This document shows positions 8,725 through 17,618 of a stretch of 64,000 nucleotides of DNA, one piece after another. Origin of the DNA: Hallella bergensis DSM 17361. GTDB taxonomy: Bacteria > Bacteroidota > Bacteroidia > Bacteroidales > Bacteroidaceae. Positions within the stretch are counted from its first letter, which is position 1. Every line of letters begins with the position of its first letter. The position numbers and the translations under genes are program-made. The notes under the pieces are model-generated. The model ran no database searches. It saw only the letters and a program-made list of their open reading frames with translations, and was not told the DNA's origin. The stretch covers positions 55,631 to 119,630 of the forward strand of contig NZ_GG704780.1 in assembly GCF_000160535.1 (NCBI RefSeq). The letters run 5' to 3'.

Positions 8725-9276
8725 ATGGAACTGAAAGCAGATTACGAGACCATGATTCGGACCAACCTGTCCGAATATCTTGGAAGAAAGGGTGAGGTGG
8801 ATGAGCGTCTGCCCGAAGCACCCGACATTGAGGCGCTCTGGGGCAAGATAGGCGAGAGCTATTTGCCCGATGCCATTCGCGAGTTTAACACCTATCCCAC
8901 GGTTGCGCTGGGATGGGTGATGTATGTCGGTATGGCCGTGGCCAAGTTCTGGGACGAGGACTGGGAGCGCTATCAGAAGGAGGAGGATTTGTATACAACC
9001 CTTCGCGACAAGTCCGGTTTTGACCATTTGGACGACTATGTTCGCGGTGAGGTGCTGCGACTTGACGATGCCGGAGCTGAGAAATTGCAGGCCGTGGTGA
9101 GAGAGGCTTCGGCAAGGGTGTATGGCCTGATGTGCCGGCTGAACTTGGAACCGGGCACCGAAAGTGCCTTCCGTGCTTTTGTGGCGGCTCTGCACCAGAT
9201 GTATCTCATGGGTGCAGCCATGCAGCTCAGGCGCATGGGTTACCACATGACCCAGCTGGGAGGTGGACATGACTGA
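8725..9276 (+). CDS. Hypothetical protein
   Basis: A 183-residue soluble, probably helical protein that I do not recognise. It is acidic at the N-terminus and has no signal peptide or clear membrane segment, although TYPTVALGWVMYVGMAVAKFW (about residues 55-75) is mildly hydrophobic. Coding character is clear from codon use and from tight placement between the flavoprotein gene (38 bp upstream) and crcB (68 bp downstream) on the same strand. No catalytic motif is evident and no function is proposed. Confidence 0.82.
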   Translation: MELKADYETMIRTNLSEYLGRKGEVDERLPEAPDIEALWGKIGESYLPDAIREFNTYPTVALGWVMYVGMAVAKFWDEDWERYQKEEDLYTTLRDKSGFDHLDDYVRGEVLRLDDAGAEKLQAVVREASARVYGLMCRLNLEPGTESAFRAFVAALHQMYLMGAAMQLRRMGYHMTQLGGGHD

Positions 9277-9344
9277 TTTCCGCGACTTGTCTTGCCCATT
9301 CAGATTTTGCAAAAGCGAACTTTTGAAACGGATGAATTGATCGA

Positions 9345-9734
9345 ATGTTGAAAGAGTTTTTTATCGTAAGTATAGGTAGTTTCTTCGGTGGCGGCATGCG
9401 CTTTTTGGTGTCCGGGGCGCTCCGCGCTGTCTCCATTGTTCCGTTCCCCCTCGGCACTTTTGCTGTCAATGTGCTGGGCTGCCTGATATTTGGTTTTGTC
9501 TCAGGACTTTCCCTTACCTCCGGAGAGGGTGGGAGAGGGGTGTCGGCAACCACTAAACTCTTGCTGACCACGGGCTTTTGTGGTGGATTCACCACGTTTT
9601 CCACCTTTATGAAAGAGAGTTCCACGCTGATGAAAGAAGACAACTTTGTCTATCTGGCCCTTTATGTGGTATCGAGTTTGGTGGTTGGCTTTCTTGCCAT
9701 GATAGGCGGCCATGAGGCTGCAAAGATGCTGTAG
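9345..9734 (+). CDS. crcB: Fluoride channel CrcB/Fluc
   Basis: A 129-residue, four-helix membrane protein of the CrcB/Fluc family, which assembles as an antiparallel dimer to export fluoride. Key motifs are present: GGGMRFLVS in helix 1, GTFAVNVLGCLIFGF with the conserved Asn in helix 2, and TTGFCGGFTTFSTFMKE with the phenylalanine track and polar residues in helix 3. A short Gly-rich loop (SGEGGRG) between helices 2 and 3 may be a small lineage-specific insertion. No fluoride riboswitch was recognised in the 68-bp gap upstream. Confidence 0.95.
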   Translation: MLKEFFIVSIGSFFGGGMRFLVSGALRAVSIVPFPLGTFAVNVLGCLIFGFVSGLSLTSGEGGRGVSATTKLLLTTGFCGGFTTFSTFMKESSTLMKEDNFVYLALYVVSSLVVGFLAMIGGHEAAKML

Positions 9735-9873
9735 GCTGAGCCTGACGTGGTCTTAGCCTGAGTCGAAAAGGCCGACACGCTGCGCCGTTAACGGTAAAAG
9801 TGTAGTTTAAACGTTAATAGATGTTGTGCGCGGACACAAAAATGTTGAAATGGGTTAAATATAAGGGGTTGGA

Positions 9874-9905
9874 TTTGGAGTGTAAGCCTAAAAGCCCTAT
9901 CTTTG
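9874..9905 (+). promoter_or_regulatory. Strong Bacteroidota promoter with no protein gene downstream
   Basis: TTTG at 9874-9877 and TATCTTTG at 9898-9905 are separated by exactly 20 bp, a textbook Bacteroidota sigma-factor promoter. Transcription would start near 9911. No plus-strand gene follows before the hairpin at 10127-10152, which makes this the promoter of the candidate small RNA. Confidence 0.7.
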
Positions 9906-9910
9906 CAATA

Positions 9911-10155
9911 TCATTAAGTAAAGAATCATTTAGGTTATAGGTTAGTAGTTTAATTAGGTTTTTAGTTTTCATTAAAGTGAACAGAAGATTGTTCAGAACA
10001 TAGGTTATTAGTATTTAAGGTTTTATAAAAGATTAGGATAACACATTGACGCGAGATAGTTGGCGAACGCCGTGAGGCGGGAACCTACTCTCAAGCATCA
10101 AACTGAAAATGACAGAATAAAGATAGAAGCAAGGCTCGTTGGAGTCTTGCTTTGT
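9911..10155 (+). ncRNA. Candidate structured small RNA (about 245 nt)
   Basis: Bounded by a full promoter (9874-9905) and a terminator-like hairpin (10127-10152). Inside are two clear stem-loops: TGAACA/TGTTCA near 9976-9996, and an extended hairpin at 10053-10092 made of GAGA/TCTC, GTTGG/CCTAC and CGCC/GGCG stems capped by a GTGA (GNRA) tetraloop, with CGAA opposite GGAA forming an internal loop. It does not match the tmRNA, RNase P or SRP RNA signatures I know; a 6S-like or regulatory RNA is possible. No open frame with coding character was seen in it. Confidence 0.5.
10127..10152. terminator. Bidirectional terminator between the candidate sRNA and dacB
   Basis: Stem of 11 bp (AAGCAAGGCTC with GAGTCTTGCTT, one G-T pair) and loop GTTG. 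The plus-strand side is followed by TGTTGTTATT, and the minus-strand side by TCTATCTTTATT. It can end the sRNA on the plus strand and the dacB transcript on the minus strand. Confidence 0.7.
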
Positions 10156-10157
10156 TG

Positions 10158-11399
10158 TTATTCCACCAACGCTTCGCATAGCTTTCGTTGCAATACGCGC
10201 GCATCGAGCACCGACATCTGCGTGTCCATGATGGCAAACGCCAGCAAATGGCCGTTGCTGCCACGGCAGTATCCGGCCAACGAGCTGATGCCGTAAGGAT
10301 GCGACAGGGTACCCGTCTTGGCGCGGATTTTCCCCCGCGTCTTGTTGCCCGTCATCTCGCGCCGTATGGTTCCGTCCACTCCGGCAATGGAAAGGTCGTT
10401 GTACAATCGCTCGTATATGGGGCTGTGACGATGACCGAAGCGCAGAATGGTGGTCAGGGCGAGGGGCGACAAGTGGTTGTGAATGCAGAGTCCGCAGCCG
10501 TCGTGAACAACGAGGGCGGAGTCTTTCAGTCCGAGTGAGTCGCGCATGAAGCCGCGAAGGTAGTCTACGCCGGCCAGCACGGGATTGGCTCGAGGGTTTA
10601 CCCGATGCCCAATGGTGTAGAGCATGGCCGTGGCTTGCGTGTTGGAACTGTTCTTCCACATGCGGCGGGTGACATGGTTTATCGGTCTGAGGAGACGGTA
10701 AACGCAGTGCATTCCCTTGGGCATGTCGCCCAGCACCATCTGACTGTCGGCCACGGTTATGCCTTGGGCGCGCATGGCATACTTGAGTTCCCTGATGGCA
10801 TGTTCGTGACCTTTGTAGAGAATGCCATAGCGCGAAAAGCTCAGATCCCATGGAAACCAGTGTTCCTCGCTTTCCACGGGTTCGGTGATGGTGAGGTCGA
10901 CATACAGTTTGCCGCCTATCTTGGTGATGCCCCGACGCCTCACCGCTGCAGCGAACTTGGCCAAGTCAGGCGCCTGCAACTGTGGGTCGAGGCCGGCGCG
11001 AAAGGCCACGTCGCCCTGAAGCAGTCCGTTGTTCACCTGCCCGCGTGTGTATACGCCCGTTTCGTACATGTAGTCTGTGCCGAGGAGATGTAGTCCGGCC
11101 ACACCGCTGAGCAGTTTCATGCATGATGCCGACGACATGGCCAGGTTTTCGTTGAGGCCATATACGGGTTTGTCCACAGTGAGGTCGTACACGTGGAAAG
11201 CAAACTGCCCTTTCACCCTTGGCTTTTTTCCAAAGGCATCGAGGCGGTTTTGCAGGGCCGTGTCCACTGTTTCGGGTGGGCGTGCTGCGGATGAATTAAA
11301 AGAGCTGGTGTTGGTTTTCTTGTCACTGCCACATCCCGTTGCCAGAAACAGGCAAAGGAATGTCAGAATGGAAATATAGAATTGATGAGTTGACTTCAA
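10158..11399 (-). CDS. dacB: D-Ala-D-Ala carboxypeptidase/endopeptidase (PBP4, S13 family), lipoprotein
   Basis: Penicillin-binding protein 4 family peptidase that trims or cleaves peptidoglycan cross-links in the periplasm. Residues 1-23 form a lipoprotein signal ending in LATGC. The serine-peptidase motifs are visible: SxxK as SCMK in SSASCMKLL, SxN as SSN in NSSNTQA, and KTG in AKTGTLSHPYG. The segment that is usually DGSGLS reads DGCGLC here, an unusual pair of Ser-to-Cys changes. No in-frame ATG exists between the preceding stop and the signal peptide, so translation appears to begin at TTG (11399). It lies 69 bp downstream of topB on the same strand. Confidence 0.9.
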   Translation of the reverse strand: MKSTHQFYISILTFLCLFLATGCGSDKKTNTSSFNSSAARPPETVDTALQNRLDAFGKKPRVKGQFAFHVYDLTVDKPVYGLNENLAMSSASCMKLLSGVAGLHLLGTDYMYETGVYTRGQVNNGLLQGDVAFRAGLDPQLQAPDLAKFAAAVRRRGITKIGGKLYVDLTITEPVESEEHWFPWDLSFSRYGILYKGHEHAIRELKYAMRAQGITVADSQMVLGDMPKGMHCVYRLLRPINHVTRRMWKNSSNTQATAMLYTIGHRVNPRANPVLAGVDYLRGFMRDSLGLKDSALVVHDGCGLCIHNHLSPLALTTILRFGHRHSPIYERLYNDLSIAGVDGTIRREMTGNKTRGKIRAKTGTLSHPYGISSLAGYCRGSNGHLLAFAIMDTQMSVLDARVLQRKLCEALVE

Positions 11400-11468
11400 T
11401 CTGTTATGTTCTTTTTTGGTGTCCGTGCAGCGTTATGCAAAGGCTTCTTGCTGCCGGTTTCTGTTCTA

Positions 11469-13535
11469 TTAGAGTTTTTTAAAAGGCATACGCCAGTCGC
11501 AACCTTCGCGCCATCGGGAGCATCCGAAGGCTGTTTTCCCCTTAACAACATGACCCCTTCCACACTTGGGACATGCGTCTCCTTCTTTCACCGCCGGGGT
11601 TGCCGTGGCCGCAGATTTGCGTTTTCCGGACTTCGGTTTGCGTTTGGTGGCAGACGGTTGGGCTGAGGACTTGGCTGAGTCGGCCGGTTTGGGTGCAGGT
11701 TTCTGCTCAACAACGTCTATCTGCCGGTTGCTGTTGTCGTGCAATACATCCTGAACGATGCTTGTGACCTGCTCTTTGAGTTCGTTGATAAACTGCTCGG
11801 GGCTGTATTGGCGTGCCTCAATGTCGCGCAGTTTCTTCTCCCAAATACCCGTCAGTTCACAGCTTGTGAGCAGACGTTCGCGAATCGTGTCAACAAGTTG
11901 GATGCCCGTTGGGGTGGCCACCAGGTTCTTACGCTCGCGCCGAATATAGTGGCGTTTGAAGAGCGTTTCGATGATTCCCGCGCGCGATGACGGGCGGCCG
12001 ATGCCGTTTTCTTTCATGGCAGAGCGGAGCTCCTCGTCGTCCACAAACTTCCCCGCCGTCTCCATGGCCCTGAGCAAAGAAGCCTCGGTGTAGTATTTAG
12101 GCGGAGTTGTTTGTTTCTCGGTCAGCGTAGGCTGGTGTTCTCCCGACTCTCCCTTCACGAATGTGGGCAGGGTACGCTCCTCGTCGGCTTTCTTGGCATC
12201 TTCCTCATCTTGCTCCTCGTCCTTCGAATAAACGGTCCGCCACCCCGGGTCCAGAATCTCTTTGCCTGTTGTTTTGAACTCCACCTGGTCGACCTTTCCC
12301 AGCACAGTTGTCGTGGAGAATTTGCAATCGGGATAGAAGGCCGCAATAAAGCGACGGGCAATCAGGTCATAAACCTTGAGCTCGAAGTTGGTAAGCCCGG
12401 TCGCCACCTGTCCCGTGGGGATGATGGCATGGTGATCAGTCACTTTCGAGGTATCGAATACGCGCTTGGGCTTGGGCAGTTTGGCTGCCATGCCTGCCAG
12501 CGTTTTGATGATGTCGAGATAGGGTTTTTTCCCCGCTGTCGTCATCTGGCTCACACCATTCAGTATGTTTGGACATTGCGGATAGATGTCGTCAGAAAGA
12601 TATTGCGTGTCCACACGTGGATAGGTGGTGAGTTTTTTCTCATAGAGTCCCTGTATCAGGTTGAGCGTCATCTCTGCCGAGAACCCGAACTTGCGGTTGC
12701 AATCCACCTGCAATGAAGTGAGGTCGTAGAGTTGTTTGGGCATTTCCTTGCCCTGCTTTTTCTGCACACTTGTCACCATGAAGAGTTTTCCATCGATGGT
12801 GGCGAAGTCTTTCTCACCCTCTTCCTTGGACAAATACTTGCCCGATGTGGCGGTAAAAAGCGTGTCGCGATAAATGGTGGACAGCACCCAATAGGGTTCC
12901 GGCTTGAAATTGTCTATCTCTTTCTGCCGGTTCACAATCAGGGCGAGCGTCGGAGTCTGCACCCGTCCCACCGACAGTACCTGGCGGTTGCGACCATACA
13001 TCAGCGTGTAGAGCCGTGTAGCATTCATGCCCAACACCCAGTCGCCGATTGCCCGGCACAGTCCTGCCAGGTAAAGGCTCTCGTAATTGTTCTGTTCTTT
13101 CAGGTTGTTGAAGCCCTCCTTGATAGCCTCATCGGTCATCGACGAAATCCAAAGTCGCTTCACCGGGCACTTCACCTGGGCCAACTGCATCACCCATCGC
13201 TGGATCAACTCACCCTCCTGACCAGCATCACCGCAGTTCACAATCATCTCGGCCTGACTATACAGGCGTTCAATGGTTTTGAATTGGCGCTCAATACTTT
13301 CCCCGGGAATGAGTTTTATGCCGAAACGTTGCGGTATCATGGGCAGGGCTGCCAGTGTCCAGTACTTCCAGTTTGTCATATAGTCGTTGGGCTCCTTCAG
13401 CTCACACAGGTGACCGAAAGTCCAGGTCACTTGGTAGCCATTGCCTTCCATATAGCCATCCTTGGACACATTCGCGCCAAGAATCCTCGCGATATCTCGT
13501 GCCACACTGGGTTTCTCCGCAATACAAACTATCAT
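11469..13535 (-). CDS. topB: DNA topoisomerase III
   Basis: Type IA topoisomerase of 688 residues that relaxes or decatenates DNA by single-strand passage. The Toprim domain starts at residue 1 (IAEKPSVARDIA) with the acidic motif DAGQEGE at 103-109. The catalytic tyrosine is Y305 in TTYPRVDTQYL. The C-terminus has a basic Pro/Ala/Lys linker followed by one zinc-ribbon-like module (CPKCGRGHVVKG through CDWRMPF). Length fits Bacteroidota TopB. A minus-strand TAACTTTG promoter box lies 23 bp upstream of the start, divergent from lutA. Confidence 0.96.
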   Translation of the reverse strand: MIVCIAEKPSVARDIARILGANVSKDGYMEGNGYQVTWTFGHLCELKEPNDYMTNWKYWTLAALPMIPQRFGIKLIPGESIERQFKTIERLYSQAEMIVNCGDAGQEGELIQRWVMQLAQVKCPVKRLWISSMTDEAIKEGFNNLKEQNNYESLYLAGLCRAIGDWVLGMNATRLYTLMYGRNRQVLSVGRVQTPTLALIVNRQKEIDNFKPEPYWVLSTIYRDTLFTATSGKYLSKEEGEKDFATIDGKLFMVTSVQKKQGKEMPKQLYDLTSLQVDCNRKFGFSAEMTLNLIQGLYEKKLTTYPRVDTQYLSDDIYPQCPNILNGVSQMTTAGKKPYLDIIKTLAGMAAKLPKPKRVFDTSKVTDHHAIIPTGQVATGLTNFELKVYDLIARRFIAAFYPDCKFSTTTVLGKVDQVEFKTTGKEILDPGWRTVYSKDEEQDEEDAKKADEERTLPTFVKGESGEHQPTLTEKQTTPPKYYTEASLLRAMETAGKFVDDEELRSAMKENGIGRPSSRAGIIETLFKRHYIRRERKNLVATPTGIQLVDTIRERLLTSCELTGIWEKKLRDIEARQYSPEQFINELKEQVTSIVQDVLHDNSNRQIDVVEQKPAPKPADSAKSSAQPSATKRKPKSGKRKSAATATPAVKEGDACPKCGRGHVVKGKTAFGCSRWREGCDWRMPFKKL

Positions 13536-13557
13536 AATTTCAGCATATCTTGGGGCA

Positions 13558-13565
13558 CAAAGTTA
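13558..13565 (-). promoter_or_regulatory. Candidate topB promoter (-7 box)
   Basis: The minus strand reads TAACTTTG here, matching TAnnTTTG. Transcription would start near 13550, giving a short leader of about 15 nt. A -33 element at the expected distance is not obvious. Confidence 0.55.
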
Positions 13566-13619
13566 CTAAAAACTTTAGTTAAATAATGCCAAATCAATAG
13601 TATAATCGTAATTTTTACG

Positions 13620-13627
13620 TAATTTTG
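13620..13627 (+). promoter_or_regulatory. Candidate lutA promoter (-7 box)
   Basis: TAATTTTG matches the Bacteroidota -7 consensus. A start near 13633 would give a leader of about 19 nt before the ATG at 13652 and would exclude the upstream in-frame start at 13625. It is divergent from the topB promoter. Confidence 0.5.
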
Positions 13628-13651
13628 ATTGACAGTTCGAACAAAAACGTT

Positions 13652-14392
13652 ATGAAAATCGGATTATTTATACCTTGCTATGTCGACGCTCTCTACCCCG
13701 AGACCGGCATAGCAACTCTTAAATTGCTTCGTTATTTAGGTCTCGACGTGAGCTATCCCGAGAAACAAACCTGCTGCGGACAGCCTATGGCCAATGGCGG
13801 ATTCGAGGACATGGCCCGCCCACTCGCCCGGAAATACGACGATATGTTTAAGGAGTTCGACTACGTGGTAGCCCCGTCGGCATCGTGTGCCGCTTACGTG
13901 CGCTACTTCCATCCCGACTTGCTGAAAGGCGAAGACCACCCTTGTGTAAGCGCCGCAAAAACCATGGACATCGTGGAATTTCTGCACGATGTGATCAAAA
14001 TCAAGTCACTACCGGGCAGCTTCCCCCACATCGTGAGTGTACACAACAGCTGTCATGGGGTGAGGGAATTGGGACTGTCGTCGCCCTCGGAGCAGCACAT
14101 CGCACCTTTCAACAAGATCGTCGACTTGCTGAAGCTTAAGCAGGGCATCACCGTCAAGGAGCCGGAGCGGCCGGACGAGTGCTGTGGTTTTGGCGGGATG
14201 TTTGCCGTCGAGGAGCCCGACGTGTCGATCCGTATGGGTAGCGACAAGATAGAACGACACATGGCCACGGGGGCGGAATATGTTACTGCACCCGACTCGT
14301 CGTGCCTGATGCACATGGCCGGACTCGCCAAGAAACAGAAAAAAGATATTAAATTCATTCATGTGTCACAGATATTGGCAGCTGGGATTTAG
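13652..14392 (+). CDS. lutA: Lactate oxidation FeS protein LutA
   Basis: First subunit of the LutABC L-lactate dehydrogenase/utilisation complex, which oxidises lactate to pyruvate with FeS electron carriers. The 246-residue protein has two cysteine-rich CCG domains: one with QTCCGQPMANGG near residues 43-54, the other with DECCGFGGMF near residue 178. The start at 13652 (MKIGLFIPCYVDALYPE) matches the family; an upstream in-frame codon at 13625 would add nine residues and lies within the promoter. LutB follows after 76 bp. Confidence 0.94.
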   Translation: MKIGLFIPCYVDALYPETGIATLKLLRYLGLDVSYPEKQTCCGQPMANGGFEDMARPLARKYDDMFKEFDYVVAPSASCAAYVRYFHPDLLKGEDHPCVSAAKTMDIVEFLHDVIKIKSLPGSFPHIVSVHNSCHGVRELGLSSPSEQHIAPFNKIVDLLKLKQGITVKEPERPDECCGFGGMFAVEEPDVSIRMGSDKIERHMATGAEYVTAPDSSCLMHMAGLAKKQKKDIKFIHVSQILAAGI

Positions 14393-14468
14393 CTATTCGC
14401 CATGTATCGCATGGTCAACGATGAATTTAATGAGTCATTGAGCTTGCCAATCACTTTGAATTAGGAAT

Positions 14469-15842
14469 ATGAGTACAATACATTCACAGAGAGCACGGGA
14501 GGTCCTCAAGGATTATGACGATGTAAGCCGACACGACCAAACCTTCTGGTCGATACGCACTTTTCGCGATATCATGGCCGGGATGCTTCCTGAATGGGAG
14601 TCGCTGAGAAACCATGCCTCCGATATCAAGAGGCACGTCATTACCCACCTGGCCGACTATTTGGAGGAATTTTCAAATCAGCTGGAAAGCCGTGGGGTGG
14701 TGGTTCATTGGGCGAAAAATGCCCAAGAACTCAACGAGATAGTCTATGGCATACTTGTAACCAACCAGGTAGACAAGTTGGTGAAATCGAAGTCCATGCT
14801 CACCGAGGAATGCGGCCTGAACGATTATCTGAGCAAACGGGATATCGATGTGGTGGAAACCGACCTCGGCGAGCGTATTCTTCAACTCATGGGCAAGGCC
14901 CCAGCACATATCGTTGTGCCGGCTGTCCACATCAAGCGTGAAGACGTGGGTAAGATGTTCGAGGCCAAGGGCATCTCCAAGGAAGTGGGCAACTACGACC
15001 CTACCTACCTTACCTATTGTGCCCGAAAGAATCTGCGCAACGAGTTTCTCGAAGCCCAGGCTTGCCTTACCGGTTGCAATTTCGGTGTGGCCAAGACGGG
15101 TGACATGGTGGTTTGCACCAATGAGGGGAATGCTGACATGGCAACCTCGATACCGAAACTCCACATTGTGACCATGGGTATCGAAAAATTAGTGCCCGAC
15201 TACGAAAGCTTAGCCGTTTTCCAACGTCTGCTTTGCCGCTGCGGCACCGGACAACCCACCACCACGTTCACCTCTCATTTCCGTCAGGCACGGCCTGGAG
15301 GCAAAATGCACGTCGTGCTCTTGGATAACGGGCGAAGCGACATTCTGGCTAACGAGCAGCATTGGCAAACACTGAAATGTATTCGTTGTGGAGCCTGTAT
15401 GAATACCTGTCCCGTATATCGCAGGTCTACCGGACCAAGCTATACCTATTTTATTCCCGGCCCTATCGGCATCAACCTGGGTATGCTGGCAGACCCCGTG
15501 AAATACAGCGACAACGTCTCGGCCTGCACACTCTGTCTCAGTTGCGACAAGGTTTGCCCCGTAGAGTTGGAGCCCGGGTCGCAGATTTATTATTGGCGGC
15601 AGGAGCTTGATGCGCTCGGCAAGTCGGATCAGATGAAAAAGGTCATGTCGAAAGGCATGAGCCTGCTATACAACAACCCCGAACTCTATACCACAGCTCT
15701 GAAGTTTGCACCGCTGGCTAACTACGTGCCGGAAGCACTCACCCGCTCCCGCAAGCTCAACCCATGGGGCATTGGCCATGCCATGCCCAAGTTTGCCAGG
15801 CAATCGTTCCATGAATGGTGGAAAAGCCAAAACAAGAAATAA
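14469..15842 (+). CDS. lutB: Lactate utilisation iron-sulfur protein LutB
   Basis: A 457-residue FeS protein of the LutB family. The N-terminal LUD-like domain spans roughly residues 60-290, followed by two 4Fe-4S clusters: CIRCGACMNTCPVYR and CTLCLSCDKVCPVELEPG. It transfers electrons from lactate within the LutABC complex. The C-terminal tail (HAMPKFARQSFHEWW) is typical. The stop is 14 bp before the LutC start. Confidence 0.95.
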   Translation: MSTIHSQRAREVLKDYDDVSRHDQTFWSIRTFRDIMAGMLPEWESLRNHASDIKRHVITHLADYLEEFSNQLESRGVVVHWAKNAQELNEIVYGILVTNQVDKLVKSKSMLTEECGLNDYLSKRDIDVVETDLGERILQLMGKAPAHIVVPAVHIKREDVGKMFEAKGISKEVGNYDPTYLTYCARKNLRNEFLEAQACLTGCNFGVAKTGDMVVCTNEGNADMATSIPKLHIVTMGIEKLVPDYESLAVFQRLLCRCGTGQPTTTFTSHFRQARPGGKMHVVLLDNGRSDILANEQHWQTLKCIRCGACMNTCPVYRRSTGPSYTYFIPGPIGINLGMLADPVKYSDNVSACTLCLSCDKVCPVELEPGSQIYYWRQELDALGKSDQMKKVMSKGMSLLYNNPELYTTALKFAPLANYVPEALTRSRKLNPWGIGHAMPKFARQSFHEWWKSQNKK

Positions 15843-15856
15843 CCGGAATATACCCT

Positions 15857-16438
15857 ATGAAGAAAGAAGATTTGTTTGAAAAACTTCGGCGAAACACCTA
15901 CAAGCAGTACGACATGCCCGATATGAACATCGACGGAATAACCTATCCCGATGTTTACCGAAAGTTTGTGGAGGCCACCGAGCTCTCCGGTGCAAGGGTG
16001 CTTGGAGCCAGGATGACCGACGACCTGAACCAGATGATACGCAATCTCTACCCCGATGTCACGACTTTTGCCTCCAACTTGCCCTTTATTACCATAGCCC
16101 AGAAGAACCCGGACACCGTGGCAGAAGCCGGCGAACTCAACGGCACCGACGTGGGTATTGTGCAGGGCACGGTGGGCGTGGCTGAGAATGGATGCATCTG
16201 GGTTCCGCAGACCATGAAGGAACGGGTGGTGTGCTTCATCTCGGAGTATTTGGTTATTGTGCTTTACAAGCAAAACATTGTGCACAACATGCACGAGGCA
16301 TACGCCAAAATCAAGATGGACGAGCGATATAATTTTGGTACCTTTATCAGCGGACCATCCAAGACGGCCGACATCGAGCAGGCTCTTGTCTTGGGCGCTC
16401 AGGCGGCAAGAGGGGTTACGGTGCTTGTTCTCTCATAG
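15857..16438 (+). CDS. lutC: LUD-domain protein LutC
   Basis: Third component of LutABC, a 193-residue LUD-domain protein. The conserved GTDVGIVQGTVGVAENGCIW segment and the C-terminal ISGPSKTADIEQALVLGAQ motif are characteristic. The start is taken at 15857 (MKKEDLFEKL) just after the lutB stop; the longer frame from 15815 would overlap lutB and adds unrelated residues. No terminator was recognised; element B of the 22-bp array family begins about 30 bp after the stop. Confidence 0.92.
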   Translation: MKKEDLFEKLRRNTYKQYDMPDMNIDGITYPDVYRKFVEATELSGARVLGARMTDDLNQMIRNLYPDVTTFASNLPFITIAQKNPDTVAEAGELNGTDVGIVQGTVGVAENGCIWVPQTMKERVVCFISEYLVIVLYKQNIVHNMHEAYAKIKMDERYNFGTFISGPSKTADIEQALVLGAQAARGVTVLVLS

Positions 16439-16465
16439 TGCTGCGTCTTCCAAACAGGATTTCCT

Positions 16466-16856
16466 TTTTGTAAGATTAAAATACCGAAAATCGGTGATTG
16501 TTTTCGGCGCATTCAGAGAAAAATGCGCCATGTTTTGAGCAAGATTTTCGTTTGAGATGACCTGAAAAATCTCAAGGCCTTGCGATTGGGCCTTCATGGC
16601 CGTGCGATAAGGCTTTGGTCGTGAGGCGAAAGAGCCGTAGACGTCCGATGAATAGGGCTCTTTCGCACCATGATTAGATAGTAGTCGCGGGCGTAATGGG
16701 AACGAAAAACAGTACCGTTTTGCCACAATAATGGCAAGGCGTTGATTTACAAAGGTTTACAAAATATGCTCAAATTTCGCGCATTGGTGAAAGGAGAATC
16801 CTTGGTGCAGAATACACGAAATTTGGGCAACAGTTTGTTGATATATTTGGTATGGT
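16466..16856 (+). repeat. 22-bp phased array element, copy B
   Basis: Head TCAGAGAAAAATGCGCCATG (16513-16532), a 49-nt gap, then five 22-bp units at 16582-16603, 16604-16625, 16626-16647, 16648-16669 and 16670-16691. The tail carries CAAATTTCGCG and ACACGAAATTTG, an imperfect version of the inverted repeat in copy E. It fills the gap between convergent lutC and the nitroreductase gene; no coding frame is supported. Confidence 0.87.
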
Positions 16857-16886
16857 AAAAGTGCGGGGCGGAGGGTGTTGATTACA

Positions 16887-17537
16887 CTACTCGTCGTAGG
16901 CATCGTAGGACACCAAATCCTCATCCCACTTGTTTTTCACGGCGGGAATTTGTGAGGGATAGCCAATCACGATGACGTTCAAGGGAATCACCTCGTCTGT
17001 CAGTTCGAGCACGTTGGCCAGAGCCTTGCAACGTTCCCTGACGGGATAGCAACCTGTCCACACCCCGCCAAGTCCTATGGCGTGAGCAGCCAGGAGAATG
17101 TTCTCGGATGCGGCAGAGGCATCCTGCACCCAGTAGTCCTTGCCTTCGCCGTCGAAAGTCTTGCGCATGTCGCCGCAGACCACGATGGCCAGCGGAGCCT
17201 TGGCCGTGAAGGCAGCATACGGGTTGGCTGCGGCGATGGCCTTCAACTGGTCCTTGTCGGTCACCACCACAAAACGCCAGGGTCGCCTGTCGCCGGCAGT
17301 CGGGGCTGCCATGGCGGCTCGGAGCAAGGTGTCGATCTTGCTGTCCTCCACCGCTCTGTCCTGAAAGGCACGCACACTGACGCGTGTCATCAGGTTGTCG
17401 ATGGCCGGATTGGTGACGGAGTCGGTCTTCGTTTCGGTGTCGACTGCTTCCTTGTTGTTTCCACCTGCCACCATCTTGCCACAAACAATGACAAGGGCTA
17501 TGGCCAATATCAGACTTAACAGTGAACTTGCTTTCAT
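16887..17537 (-). CDS. Membrane-anchored/exported nitroreductase-family flavoprotein
   Basis: A 216-residue nitroreductase-fold FMN protein with an unusual N-terminal hydrophobic segment (residues 4-22, LLSLILAIALVIVC) that looks like an uncleaved signal anchor; the -1 position (V) does not fit a lipobox. The FMN/substrate core follows (RVSVRAFQDRAV, AAMAAPTAGDRRPWRFVVV, GVWTGCYP). Family enzymes normally use cytoplasmic NAD(P)H, so export implies another electron donor. It is the last gene of an operon with the FMN-binding/FeS protein (81-bp gap) and the TonB receptor. The substrate is unknown. Confidence 0.88.
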   Translation of the reverse strand: MKASSLLSLILAIALVIVCGKMVAGGNNKEAVDTETKTDSVTNPAIDNLMTRVSVRAFQDRAVEDSKIDTLLRAAMAAPTAGDRRPWRFVVVTDKDQLKAIAAANPYAAFTAKAPLAIVVCGDMRKTFDGEGKDYWVQDASAASENILLAAHAIGLGGVWTGCYPVRERCKALANVLELTDEVIPLNVIVIGYPSQIPAVKNKWDEDLVSYDAYDE

Positions 17538-17618
17538 TGTATCTTTTTATGATTGTTGGATTGTTACGGGTTGTCGGGGTGGTGCTCACGATGCGCTGCG
17601 GCATGCCGAGGTCTGCCA

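Noticed and set aside
12732..13586. 284-codon plus-strand frame opposite topB
   Set aside because: It is antisense to a clearly conserved topoisomerase and has no family resemblance; long antisense frames are expected at this GC content.
13625..13651. Earlier in-frame start for lutA
   Set aside because: It lies inside the TAATTTTG promoter box and adds residues not found in the family.
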